Source of the DNA: Bradyrhizobium sp. Arg816
Lineage (GTDB): Bacteria > Pseudomonadota > Alphaproteobacteria > Rhizobiales > Xanthobacteraceae
Direction of reading: 5' to 3'
NCBI RefSeq assembly: GCF_029989365.1
Contig: NZ_JAPRAQ010000002.1
Span: forward strand, 186,001-250,000
DNA: 64,000 nucleotides
In this document: piece after piece, positions 44,523 to 52,212 of the stretch
Numbering within the stretch: position 1 is the first letter of the stretch
Layout: each line of letters starts with the position of its first letter
Program-made: the position numbers and the translations under genes
The notes under the pieces: model-generated
Seen by the model: the letters and a program-made list of their open reading frames with translations, nothing else
The model's database searches: none
What the model was told of the DNA's origin: nothing

Positions 44523-44776
44523 AAGGGCAGGACAAGGAGCTTGAATTTCGCAGTCGAGACCCGCTTGCTCTGGTCGCAAGTGTCAAGGAAACGATGCTTG
44601 CTCTCAAAATCGCCCGCGCGAAGACGTACGAGCTCCTCAACGCGGGGGAGCTCGAGTCGTATCTAGAAGGGTCTTCGCGCAAGGTGACTTGGCGCAGCAT
44701 CGATGCGTACGTGAAACGTAGGCTTGACGAGGAAGTAGAGCGACGTACCCGGAGGGAGAGTGGTGCAATCTCCTAA
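44519..44776 (+). CDS. Second excisionase-like helix-turn-helix protein
   Basis: An 85-residue protein starting at ATG 44519, overlapping the previous stop. The core VKETMLALKIARAKTYELLNAGELESYLEGSSRKVTWRSIDAYVKRRL is again the excisionase fold with the LxxGxLxSxxxGxxRxV pattern. Two tandem proteins of this type before a RepA-like ATPase is a layout known from plasmids and integrative elements. Confidence 0.8.
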   Translation: MKGQDKELEFRSRDPLALVASVKETMLALKIARAKTYELLNAGELESYLEGSSRKVTWRSIDAYVKRRLDEEVERRTRRESGAIS

Positions 44777-44876
44777 GCAGCTGGGGACCGCTGGCGAGGC
44801 GACCGACTCGGCTTTGCCTTCCGCTCTCAAAGGGGTGTCTTCTCAAAACGCCCCCAATGCTGGCGCTCTGTCGTGA
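44763..44876 (+). CDS. Possible coupled small protein, 37 residues
   Basis: A GTG frame beginning (V)QSPKQLGTAGEATDSAL. It overlaps the end of the preceding HTH gene by 14 bases, and its TGA overlaps the GTG start of the ATPase gene (GTGA). It may serve mainly to couple translation to the ATPase. Real function is uncertain. Confidence 0.3.
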   Translation: MQSPKQLGTAGEATDSALPSALKGVSSQNAPNAGALS

Positions 44877-46348
44877 ACGCACCAGCTCAGTTTGCAGAGC
44901 GCGCCTCCGGGGGCGACCTCGATGATTTCGCCGGCATTTGTATGATCGAAGCTGGGTTCGTCCGGGCGGGCTGGAAAGAGAAGCAGCTGGCCGTGGATCA
45001 CCTCCAGGGTCTTGCTGAGCATTTGGGGATAGCTGACGACGATATAGCGCAAGGGCGCGTCCAAGAAGCCATGGCGCGAGCCTTCCGGATGCCGCACGAT
45101 CTAGTGCACGCCGGCAACTCCGCGGAGGCCAGGGAGGGGAGCTGGTCGGACGACTTGACGCGGGAAAGCCACTTCGGCCCGCCGCATGAGAGCTATCCGG
45201 AGAGCGCGGGTGGCATTCCCGACGACGCGCCCGGAAGGCAACCAAGCTCGCGGGTCACGCCGCGCTTCACGCCGATAGCGTTGGACGATGTCGCGCTCAC
45301 GGCGGAGCCGCCGTGGCTGATCGAAGGACTCCTGCCGGCCCGCGGGCTGGCCTGTGTCATTGGCGAACCGAAGTGCGGCAAAAGCTTCATGACCTCGGAC
45401 ATGCTCTGCACGGTGGCGCAGGGCGTGCCGTATGCCGGCCGGGCAACGCTTCAGGGGCCGGTGATCTATCTCACGGGCGAGGGCGTCAGCGGCTTCAAGC
45501 GGCGCCTGGTCGCGATGCGCCAGCACCGCGGCATCGAGGGGCAGGGCGTGCCGTTCTACATGATCGAGGATGTGCCGGACCTCGGCAGCCAGACCACCGA
45601 CCTGCCGCAGCTGCTCGCGGAGCTCGACGCTTTCATCGCCCAGCGATGTCCGGAAGGCCCGCGGGCGATCGTCCTGGATACCCTGGCGCGGTGCATGGGT
45701 GACGGGGACGAAAACAGCGCTCGCGACATGGGGCGCTTCGTGAACCGTTGCGGCGTCATCGAGAGGAATTTCGGCTGTGTGGTCGTAGTCGTGCACCACG
45801 TCGGCAAGGATCCGTCCCGGGGCGGCCGCGGCTCCAATGCGCTCAACGGCGCCGCCGACGTGACAATGCTGGTCAAGAAGGGCCAGACCCACAGCACCGT
45901 CGCCATCGAGGAAATGAAGGACGGTCGCGAGGGGCAGACGTGGCAGTTTCGACTGCTCTCTCACCTCCTGGAGCGAAACTTGCCTGACCCAGCCGAAACA
46001 ATGCCGGAGTTTTCGACTTGCGTGGTCGAAATCGTCTCCGAACCGACCATTTCGAAACCGAGCGAAACCAAATCGAAAAAGCCGCCTGAGGGCGTGACCG
46101 GCGACCTGCTGAAGGTCATCCGCCACGCAATCGAAGAGGCCGGCGAGCGCAACGTCGACAGCCTTGCGGTGCCGAACAACGTCGGCGCCCTCAGCCGCGA
46201 TAACCTAAAAAGGTATTGCACCGTCATGGGTTGGCAGGACGCCAAGGGCAAACCCGATTCCTTCCGCGCGATGCTGAACAAAACGCTCAGCACGCTCCGC
46301 GCCGCCGGCCTGATCGGCTTCGACAAGGAATGGGTTTGGCTGACATGA
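44873..46348 (+). CDS. RepA-like AAA ATPase of a mobile replicon
   Basis: A protein of 491 residues with a GTG start at 44873. The N-terminal 135 residues are variable. PPWLIEGLLPARGLACVIGEPKCGKSFMTSDML holds the Walker A (GEPKCGKS, about residue 168). The Walker B is PRAIVLDTLARCMGDGDEN, followed by VVVVHHVGKDPSRGGRGSNALNGAADV, the RecA/DnaB-type sensor region of AAA_25/RepA proteins. Residues 380-491 may be a DNA-binding domain. RepA-type hexameric helicases load at iterons. GAAACC motifs lie inside the 3' end and just after the gene, which fits such a role. Confidence 0.82.
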   Translation: MNAPAQFAERASGGDLDDFAGICMIEAGFVRAGWKEKQLAVDHLQGLAEHLGIADDDIAQGRVQEAMARAFRMPHDLVHAGNSAEAREGSWSDDLTRESHFGPPHESYPESAGGIPDDAPGRQPSSRVTPRFTPIALDDVALTAEPPWLIEGLLPARGLACVIGEPKCGKSFMTSDMLCTVAQGVPYAGRATLQGPVIYLTGEGVSGFKRRLVAMRQHRGIEGQGVPFYMIEDVPDLGSQTTDLPQLLAELDAFIAQRCPEGPRAIVLDTLARCMGDGDENSARDMGRFVNRCGVIERNFGCVVVVVHHVGKDPSRGGRGSNALNGAADVTMLVKKGQTHSTVAIEEMKDGREGQTWQFRLLSHLLERNLPDPAETMPEFSTCVVEIVSEPTISKPSETKSKKPPEGVTGDLLKVIRHAIEEAGERNVDSLAVPNNVGALSRDNLKRYCTVMGWQDAKGKPDSFRAMLNKTLSTLRAAGLIGFDKEWVWLT

Positions 46349-46363
46349 CGGCGCCGAAAGCGA

Positions 46364-46471
46364 GCGAAACCTGCCGAAACCTAATCAATTTGGTTTCGCG
46401 GCTCGCCCTTTGAAAACCCGACTGAAACCGCCCGAAACCACTCCCTAAGGGAGAGGGCGATTTGGTTTCGC
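46364..46471. repeat. Cluster of CGAAACC motifs beside the RepA-like gene
   Basis: Six GAAACC copies in 108 bases in both orientations: GCGAAACC (46364), CCGAAACC (46374), GGTTTCGC (46392), TGAAACCG (46423), CCGAAACC (46432) and GGTTTCGC (46464). Two more lie inside the gene at 46052-46069. A CTCCCTAAGGGAG palindrome sits at 46441-46453. The spacing is irregular, so these are iteron-like rather than perfect iterons. They could be an origin or regulatory target. Confidence 0.6.
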
Positions 46472-47027
46472 CCCCTTGGGGCATTCTCCTCAGTGCCGCG
46501 CTCCCGTCGAAACACCGCTCCGCTGACGCTGCGCTCAAGTGTTTCGCCGTCGCTTCGCTCACGGGCATCCATCTGGGCAAGCGGACAAGCGCCGCCCAGG
46601 ACCATGCCGAACCACCGGTCTCGCGCCGGTGGCATGTCGGCCCCTCAGACTGCTGACGCCGAAAACATCACGAACGGGCGGGCAGTTCTCCGGCCTGCGC
46701 GCAGTATCACGATCTACGCGCGATATACCGAGGCAACTCATATCCCCCTGCCGAATGGGTCCGCTCCTTTCGGAGGACCGACTGATCGCACGTCACGCGA
46801 TGCCCGGATAAAGCGAGTGGAAATCGTGGTCCGACCGTGCTCTTTCTTGGGGGCGGGGAGAGGAGGACGACGGAAGAGGAGCTATGTCCGGACTTCAAAG
46901 CAGCTCAGCGCTGTCACGAGCCACAACGACCGCTAGTGAAGCGCCTGCAGCTACGTCCGTACCCGCGCCGAGGTGTGGCGTCATCTGAACCCAACATGAA
47001 GCCAGCGGGAAGCCACTGGCTTACCCA

Positions 47028-47339
47028 TTGGCCGGCTACGGCTACATTCCCGAGGACGAGCTCGACCAGCTGGCTGGCAAAACCAGCTTCCGGGAGGACG
47101 ACGGCGCGCTCAATCGCGACCTGCTCAGGCGCCTGGAGCGGGTGGCCAAGTCCATGCCGAGAGCGCCGCATCTGTTCGGCACGCCGAGGCTGAATAGCGG
47201 CTGGGCCCCGGCCATTTCCGAGATGGCCCACGCCCCGCCCGATGAGGCCACGATTACCAGTTCAGTTTCAATCTGCACCGGGGGGCTGACATCGGTGCCA
47301 TCAAACGCTGGTCCCGGACGCGGTGCCTCGCCTGCCTGA
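47028..47339 (+). CDS. Uncertain or decayed open frame
   Basis: The frame has no ATG; TTG 47028 is the only plausible start. The first 75 residues look protein-like (GYIPEDELDQLAGKTSFREDDG, LLRRLERVAKSMPRAP), but the last 30 do not. This is probably a remnant of a gene interrupted at both ends. No function recognised. Confidence 0.3.
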   Translation: MAGYGYIPEDELDQLAGKTSFREDDGALNRDLLRRLERVAKSMPRAPHLFGTPRLNSGWAPAISEMAHAPPDEATITSSVSICTGGLTSVPSNAGPGRGASPA

Positions 47340-47473
47340 AGGGACCGGCGATCGTATCGGGTTCCCACTGGCAACTTCACATGATGGCGCTGAGCACTTC
47401 AACGAGCGGCTTCGCGTAGGGAGCATCCAGACGCTCAGCAGCCGAGGTCGTCATGGTCAGGCCGCGTCAGCCC

Positions 47474-47748
47474 GGTGAGACAGTCGGTGAGACACTTGCG
47501 AATTACCTGGTGTCTCACCCCGGGGCTCGTGGAAGCATGGAAAAACATTCGCGCTTGCCGCCCCGACAACGCAATGATGGACCTAGCCACGCACCGAGAG
47601 GTGTTTTGCACCGATTCGGCTGACGAGACACCGTGAGTCACTGCGCACGCACAGATGATACAGATGTCTCAAGTATCGCCCGGGTGGAAACCAAATTGTC
47701 ACAAAGACTTAGCCTGAGACACCCCCGCTGGACGGCTGATGAGACTTC
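47474..47748. repeat. Cluster of TGAGACA motifs in both orientations
   Basis: Seven copies of a GGTGAGACACC-like word: 47474 (GGTGAGACA), 47486 (GGTGAGACAC), 47509 (GGTGTCTCACC, inverted), 47623 (ACGAGACACC), 47664 (ATGTCTCAAG, inverted), 47713 (CCTGAGACACC) and 47738 (GATGAGACTTC). Spacing varies from 12 to 114 bases. They lie between the RepA-like gene and an XRE regulator. This is a candidate binding array for a replication, partition or regulatory protein. Confidence 0.6.
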
Positions 47749-47866
47749 AAGTGCAGTCATGCAGGCTGGGATAGTGGCTTGCGACCGAGCTGGTGGAGCC
47801 GCCAGGACCTATACCGGCCGTGGAAGTAAAATGATCTGGAGTTTTGGCTAAGGGCCCCAACGCCTC

Positions 47867-48109
47867 TCAGCGTTTTGACCGCTTTTCAGGTCTGTCCGCA
47901 AATATCTGTTGAAATTTTACTTCCAAAGCTTGCGAGACGTGCCAGAGCGTCAAGATGGTGGCGTTGCGGGCTCCAAGTTCGAGGCCACTCACGTACGCGC
48001 GATCAACACCTAGACGCTCGGCCAATTCGGCCTGCGACAATCCCGCCGAAATGCGGAGCCGCCTAACATTGCCTCCCACCAGCTTTCGCACATCCCCTGC
48101 CATAGACAC
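47867..48109 (-). CDS. XRE-family helix-turn-helix regulator
   Basis: An 80-residue protein that is essentially one HTH domain: VRRLRISAGLSQAELAERLGVDRAYVSGLELGARNATILTLWHVSQALEV. Recognition helix residues lie in RAYVSGLE. It ends with a basic tail (RPEKRSKR). Phage/plasmid repressors of this size are common. Its start is 24 bases from a perfect 11-bp palindrome, so autoregulation and control of the divergent membrane-protein gene are likely. Confidence 0.85.
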   Translation of the reverse strand: MSMAGDVRKLVGGNVRRLRISAGLSQAELAERLGVDRAYVSGLELGARNATILTLWHVSQALEVKFQQIFADRPEKRSKR

Positions 48110-48132
48110 AATGCGACAGAGCGTGTAATAAA

Positions 48133-48143
48133 ATGCGACGCAT
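48133..48143. promoter_or_regulatory. Candidate XRE operator overlapping a -10 element
   Basis: ATGCGACGCAT is a perfect palindrome. A related half-site, ATGCGACA, is at 48111-48118. The palindrome abuts TATAAT (48144-48149), a good -10 for the plus-strand gene. Repressor binding here would block that promoter. Confidence 0.6.
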
Positions 48144-48165
48144 TATAATGCTCGGCACAAAGCTT

Positions 48166-48519
48166 ATGAGCCTGCCAACAACAATTAATGATCCCAATCC
48201 CTGCTGTAGCAACGCGAACGCTCGACTAGCTCAGCGGAATGAGACGCTCGAACGCAAGGTTCGGGACCATCGCTCTTTTTGGATTGTAGCCATCGGAATT
48301 GTTCCGTCTCTGGTGCTGATCTTGTTTCACAGCGTTCGGAGTCGAGACGTTTGGGAAGGAGCGAATCGTTGCCAGACCCTAAGATGGATGGCTCACGCAG
48401 CTCATTCGAATCTCAATATCGAAAAAGACGAAAAGACGGTAAACGCGGTAAACTCCGTTGATATCGCACTTTCAGATTGCACGTCCTACGATTTCGGGGA
48501 CGCCCCTGAAGACGAATGA
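48166..48519 (+). CDS. Hypothetical single-pass membrane protein
   Basis: A protein of 117 residues from ATG 48166, chosen because the likely -10 box TATAAT at 48144 leaves no room for the upstream ATGs at 48133 and 48148. One membrane helix is seen (FWIVAIGIVPSLVLILF, about residues 38-54). The remaining part is soluble, with VWEGANRCQTLRWMAHAAHSNLN. There is no known domain. Divergent XRE regulator and operator suggest it is controlled as part of the island. Confidence 0.6.
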   Translation: MSLPTTINDPNPCCSNANARLAQRNETLERKVRDHRSFWIVAIGIVPSLVLILFHSVRSRDVWEGANRCQTLRWMAHAAHSNLNIEKDEKTVNAVNSVDIALSDCTSYDFGDAPEDE

Positions 48520-48542
48520 TCCGCGCAACATGAGCTTCGGAT

Positions 48543-48899
48543 ATGAAATTCACGGCTGAACAGCATTTCCGAATGGCAGACACGTTGCTTGAAAAGGCAC
48601 TTGGCCAGACGGACATAGGCCGTGTTGCCCAACTCGAGGCATTGGCGCGGATCTTCCGCAGACTCGCAGTGAAGGCTTACATGGCCACCGACGCTGACAT
48701 GAAGCGGCGAGATTGGAGCAAATACAACGTCGAGGGTATGCTCGCTGGTCTCATCGATTCGCCTACGCCATGGGACTCGTTGCTTGAATGGCAGAGGTAC
48801 GCAGCGGACCTCGACGGAATGCCCCCCTCGAAGACAATGAGGCTGCTACTGGAGCAAGCGGAAGAGATTATCGTGAGAAAAAAGTTGGGGCTGCTTTGA
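48543..48899 (+). CDS. Hypothetical helical protein
   Basis: A 118-residue soluble, mostly helical protein. It begins MKFTAEQHFRMADTLLEKA and continues QLEALARIFRRLAVKAYMATDADMK. The pattern resembles small conserved rhizobial proteins with repeated helix-loop units, none with a known role. It lies 23 bases after the membrane-protein gene in the same direction. Confidence 0.65.
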   Translation: MKFTAEQHFRMADTLLEKALGQTDIGRVAQLEALARIFRRLAVKAYMATDADMKRRDWSKYNVEGMLAGLIDSPTPWDSLLEWQRYAADLDGMPPSKTMRLLLEQAEEIIVRKKLGLL

Positions 48900-49304
48900 T
48901 TAGAACGAGGCGTCGGGGCGTTTAGGCATCCCTCATTCTCGTCCGGGTTTCTTGAGAAAGCCGGGCTGTCGGCTGCAGGCCGAAGCGCCGCGGCTAGTCT
49001 TTAGTTCGCGGCGGGGGGGCAACCTTTTGCGAGGCCAGCACGATCGGCATGAGTTGCACGACCTGAAAATCGCATTGGCCACCGCGCTGGGCCGGTCAAA
49101 GTTCGCCGCGTGCCCGTTGGACCCTGAACCGAGATCGCTGATTGGATGCACCCGCGAACCTGTCGAGGTTGTGTTGGAGTTGCGGGCGCGGCTGAACCTG
49201 CTGTCGGGAGAGCCGACGGCCGATTAAGTTGTCTCGGATTGATCTGTCGCAAAAGCTGACATCGGACCAAAGACTATATTGAGACCGGTTTATGGAGCTC
49301 TGCC
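48900..49304. other. Gap with one weak plus-strand frame
   Basis: A plus frame (48952-49227, TTG start) ends with the plausible HDLKIALATALGRSKFAACPLD and VEVVLELRARLNLLSGEPTAD. Its front is Arg-rich without a ribosome site, so it may be a decayed gene or a gene with a different start. A degenerate FixK-like box at 49239 precedes the hemerythrin gene. Confidence 0.35.
49239..49252. promoter_or_regulatory. Degenerate FixK/FNR-like box before the hemerythrin gene
   Basis: TTGATCTGTCGCAA keeps the TTG...CAA ends but has CG for the T of the right half. Centre at about 60 bases from ATG 49305 is good spacing for -41.5. Hemerythrins often act under low oxygen, but one half-site is imperfect. Confidence 0.35.
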
Positions 49305-49868
49305 ATGATCATAGAGCGCTTATCCCAAGAGCATCTCAACATTGAGAAGCTGCTGGCCATCCTCGAGCGGGAACTCGAGGTGTTCGACCGCGGCGACCGT
49401 GCCGACTACGAGGTCATTCACGCGGTTATCAGTTACTTCGAAGTCTACCCAGAAATTTATCATCATCCTCAGGAAGACTTGGTATTTGCCAAGCTGAGGG
49501 CACGAGATCCGACTGCTGCTGCGAAGGTCGGCGATCTAGCTCGCGAGCACCAGAAAGGGGCCCAACTGTTACGCCGCGTCGCCCAGGCGGTCGACAGCGT
49601 TCTCGCGGAACGTGAGATTCTGCGCGAAGATGTGGATCTTATCGTTCGGGATTTTATCGCGCACGAGCGCCGTCACATGAGGATGGAAGATCGCGATTTT
49701 TTTCCCGCGGCACTTAAGGTTCTCAAGCCTCAAGATTGGACTGAGATCGCTTCAACCGCAACGAGTCACAATGACCCGCTATTCAGCGACGTTGCCGAGG
49801 AGCGGTTTGACACGCTGCGCGCACATATTTTGCGGCTTGAGCAGGAGGCTGACGCGGAGCGTAAGTAA
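49305..49868 (+). CDS. Hemerythrin HHE-domain protein
   Basis: A 187-residue four-helix protein that probably binds a non-heme di-iron centre. The His/Glu ligands are in LSQEHLNIEKLL (first helix), YPEIYHHPQEDLVF (second), LAREHQKGAQLL (third) and FIAHERRHMRMEDRDFFP (fourth). This is the HxxxE / HHPxED / H / HxxxHMxxED pattern of bacterial hemerythrins that sense or store oxygen or handle nitric oxide. A membrane segment is absent, so it is cytosolic. Confidence 0.9.
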   Translation: MIIERLSQEHLNIEKLLAILERELEVFDRGDRADYEVIHAVISYFEVYPEIYHHPQEDLVFAKLRARDPTAAAKVGDLAREHQKGAQLLRRVAQAVDSVLAEREILREDVDLIVRDFIAHERRHMRMEDRDFFPAALKVLKPQDWTEIASTATSHNDPLFSDVAEERFDTLRAHILRLEQEADAERK

Positions 49869-50006
49869 TCGCTATGGCGTCGCGCAATGCATTGTGCCGC
49901 GCGACGCTGAGGACGCTGAGGTCAAGCGCGCAAGGGAGAGTCAGAATTGGGCTGCGCCTTTGCTTCCGCGCCCACATACGCTTGTGGCCCGAAGCAGGAG
50001 GCTACG

Positions 50007-50282
50007 ATGCCGCTTCACACCGACAATCTCGAATCGACCATGCGCTATGCATTGCTGACAACGCGTGCAATAGCCCTCTGTCCTTTCCATCCAGAAGTCA
50101 TGATCCGCGTCGGAGACAGCGACGCCGAAACCCATGCTTATTACCGCGCCAGAAGCATCACCCGGAGTGACGGCACGTGTTGGGAGCGTGAAGATCTCAT
50201 GGAGGAGATTGTGCGCCAACTCACGGATGCGGCCGACGGCGTGTGTCCTCGGTGTGCGCAGCTGGTTGCTTCCCATAACTGA
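50007..50282 (+). CDS. Small hypothetical protein with CxxH/CxxC motifs
   Basis: A 91-residue soluble protein. CPFHPEVMIRVGD (about residue 25) and a C-terminal CPRC (about residue 80) form a possible zinc site. Between them lies a charged alpha region (DAETHAYYRARSITRSDGTCWEREDLMEEIVRQL). I recognise the type as conserved in Bradyrhizobium, with no known function. ATG 50007 is favoured because AGGAGG precedes it. Confidence 0.7.
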   Translation: MPLHTDNLESTMRYALLTTRAIALCPFHPEVMIRVGDSDAETHAYYRARSITRSDGTCWEREDLMEEIVRQLTDAADGVCPRCAQLVASHN

Positions 50283-50442
50283 CGGGCCGCGCCGTCAGGA
50301 CACCGGAAAAGGAAAACCGAGGCAAGAAACCTTAGTGTTGACTAAATGAGGGAGGAACTGCCCGACAAGCGAAGGCGTGTGCCCAGAGGAAGAAGCCGAT
50401 GACCTGTTCGACTAACTTTCATGTCAAGACGCGAGGATCGGA

Positions 50443-50868
50443 CTAAATTACAAACGTCGTGCCAAGATTGAGGACCATCTTTACCATCCACTGGCCCTTG
50501 ATCGTAAAGGTCATGGAGCTCGGGTTTGGTATCTCGAAATTAAAAAAGACGCTTCCGCTCTTATTAAACGCCGCGCCCGACAACGCATCAGGAAAAAATG
50601 ACACGTTTTGCGTGACGTCACCTCGGTGGCCCTTGACGTCCTTCAATGACCATGGACCGCTGATGTTGCGCATAAGTTGCGAATCTAGTTGGAAGTCCGT
50701 GTCCGAAACACCGCTTCCAGAGATTGGTCCGGAGCAACCTAAAAGTGCCGCGATATTAGCTACTCTGCTGCCGATCTTAAACGATATCGATGCGGTGCCC
50801 GACGACGTGCGTACCCTCAGCACGTGCGCAGCAATAAACCAGTCGTCCGCCTTTGTGTCTGCTGCCAC
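50443..50868 (-). CDS. Hypothetical beta-rich protein
   Basis: A protein of 141 residues with a GTG start and GGGAGG seven bases upstream. It has many alternating polar/hydrophobic strands (FIAAHVLRVRTSSGTASISFKIG, SVFFNFEIPNPSSMTFTIKGQWMVKMVLNL). This suggests a beta-sandwich or barrel. No signal peptide is seen and no family is recognised. It is a single-gene minus unit. Confidence 0.6.
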   Translation of the reverse strand: MAADTKADDWFIAAHVLRVRTSSGTASISFKIGSRVANIAALLGCSGPISGSGVSDTDFQLDSQLMRNISGPWSLKDVKGHRGDVTQNVSFFPDALSGAAFNKSGSVFFNFEIPNPSSMTFTIKGQWMVKMVLNLGTTFVI

Positions 50869-51071
50869 GGCCGCCTCCCGCTGTACCTGAAATCTCTCGC
50901 CAGCGACTGGAGATTAACCGTCCTGATGTCATACCCATGTGAAGAGGTTCACACGACGTAAAACGACATCCTCGGCTCGCGTACCTCCGGCGCATGAGCG
51001 CGGTTGCGACCAGCCTTTCTTTCGTCGAAATTCGGGCACTAGTTTTGCTTTTTGGAAAATGGAGAAGTTAA

Positions 51072-51275
51072 GTGGCAATGGGGACGGTAAAGTGGTTCAA
51101 CCCGACGAAGGGCTACGGGTTCATTCAACCTGACAACGGCGGCAAAGATGTGTTTGTCCATATCTCGGCAGTCGAGAAGGCTGGTTTCACCTCACTCGCA
51201 GAGGGAGCCAAGGTTAGCTTCGACGTCGTGAACAATCGCGGAAAAGACTCGGCGGAAAATCTACGAATAGGGTGA
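51072..51275 (+). CDS. Cold-shock protein (CspA family)
   Basis: A 67-residue OB-fold RNA-binding protein. [35 protein letters not shown] carries the RNP1 (KGYGFIQ) and RNP2 (VFVHI) motifs. The start is GTG 51072, because GGAGAAG fits it by spacing, while ATG 51078 is too far. The upstream region is over 150 bases to the divergent gene and could hold a cold-shock leader. Confidence 0.93.
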   Translation: MAMGTVKWFNPTKGYGFIQPDNGGKDVFVHISAVEKAGFTSLAEGAKVSFDVVNNRGKDSAENLRIG

Positions 51276-51302
51276 TGCGCCCATTGTGTTGTTCAACAGA
51301 AA

Positions 51303-51328
51303 GGCCGCAGCGGCGGACCACTGCGGCC
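51303..51328 (+). terminator. Hairpin after the cold-shock gene
   Basis: Perfect 8-bp stem GGCCGCAG / CTGCGGCC with a 10-base loop, 27 bases after the stop; no T-run follows. The rest of the gap to 51637 shows only unsupported overlapping frames. Confidence 0.6.
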
Positions 51329-51637
51329 ACCGGGATCAATAAAAATAGGTGAAATATGTGGTCCAGCCCCGGCGAGATGAAGCCTACAGCGCGAGTGCCG
51401 GGGCGCAATGTCGTCGAAGTCACACTTCGGGACAATTAAATGCCTCAGCTTTGCTGACTGAGGAGGGTCCGCCGGGGCTGGCGAAGGCGAGCCCTCAACC
51501 CAAAGGCCGCGAAAGCTCTCCGGCGGCCTTGACGGACGCAGCAGTCTGCACCTCATCCGCGCAGATGCGAGCGTTAACGTCATCGGAATTTGGCGGACTC
51601 GCTCAACGAGCTTGGTACGATCAAGCCAGCGGTCCAA

Positions 51638-51820
51638 TCACCGCTGATGACCTAAACCAACTCCCAATACGAGCGCCTTCTGACGGAGCGCGCCCTCGGT
51701 TCGCTTGGTCATCTTGGCTATTTTGACGACAGGCGTCCGCGCCTTGGAGTGCGCCTTCAAGTCTCTGATATCGGCAGCAGTCCACTCGCGACGAACAGTC
51801 TTCTTTGTCTTCTTGGCCAA
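51638..51820 (-). CDS. Small basic HTH-like protein
   Basis: A 60-residue basic protein of a conserved rhizobial type. It starts MAKKTKKTVRREWTAADIRDLKAHS and ends RTEGALRQKALVLGVGLGHQR. The W-x2-x-DI..LK..S / TEGALRQKA pattern is that of SANT/Myb-like small DNA-binding proteins in alphaproteobacteria. Function unknown, DNA binding likely from composition. Confidence 0.75.
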   Translation of the reverse strand: MAKKTKKTVRREWTAADIRDLKAHSKARTPVVKIAKMTKRTEGALRQKALVLGVGLGHQR

Positions 51821-52074
51821 GGCGGCGCTCCATCAATGTTGATGGCGCGGTCTAGCACATGGAAGGTACGACCGTCACGCGGGATGGTGTGACGCAACGC
51901 GCGGTGCACACCTGGCCTGAGGATAGAGCGGGAAGGCCGGTGAGGCCGCGACGAGCGGTGAGGGCGAGGAGGGCGGCGCGCAAAGTTGGTCAATCCTGTC
52001 GGGAAATTAGGAAAGCCATCGGAACGCTAGCGAGACGTAGCGTTTCGCTCTAGCTTTGATAACGCGATTCACTC

Positions 52075-52152
52075 TCAGCACTTCGAAGGAGCGAAGTTTG
52101 CGCGCGCGAATATCCCCAACGCGATCAGCGTGCCGCCAACAATCTCGATCAT
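52075..52152 (-). CDS. Possible 25-residue membrane peptide
   Basis: The frame MIEIVGGTLIALGIFARANFAPSKC follows CGGGAG at good spacing on the minus strand. The first 17 residues form a short hydrophobic helix. It could be a microprotein. The surrounding 51821-52212 has no other supported gene. Confidence 0.3.
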   Translation of the reverse strand: MIEIVGGTLIALGIFARANFAPSKC

Positions 52153-52212
52153 GGTGTGCTCCCGGAGATTATTGGCGCCTGTTCACTGGCTGCAACAGCC
52201 TATTCGCTCGAC

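Larger units (their letters stand above)
46472..47866. other. Region without a clear gene, downstream of the RepA-like ATPase
   Basis: Apart from the weak frame at 47028 and the repeated TGAGAC motifs at 47474-47748, listed separately, I find only Ser/Arg-rich or out-of-frame translations with no ribosome sites. The sequence could hold the non-coding origin region of the element or decayed genes. Confidence 0.4.
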
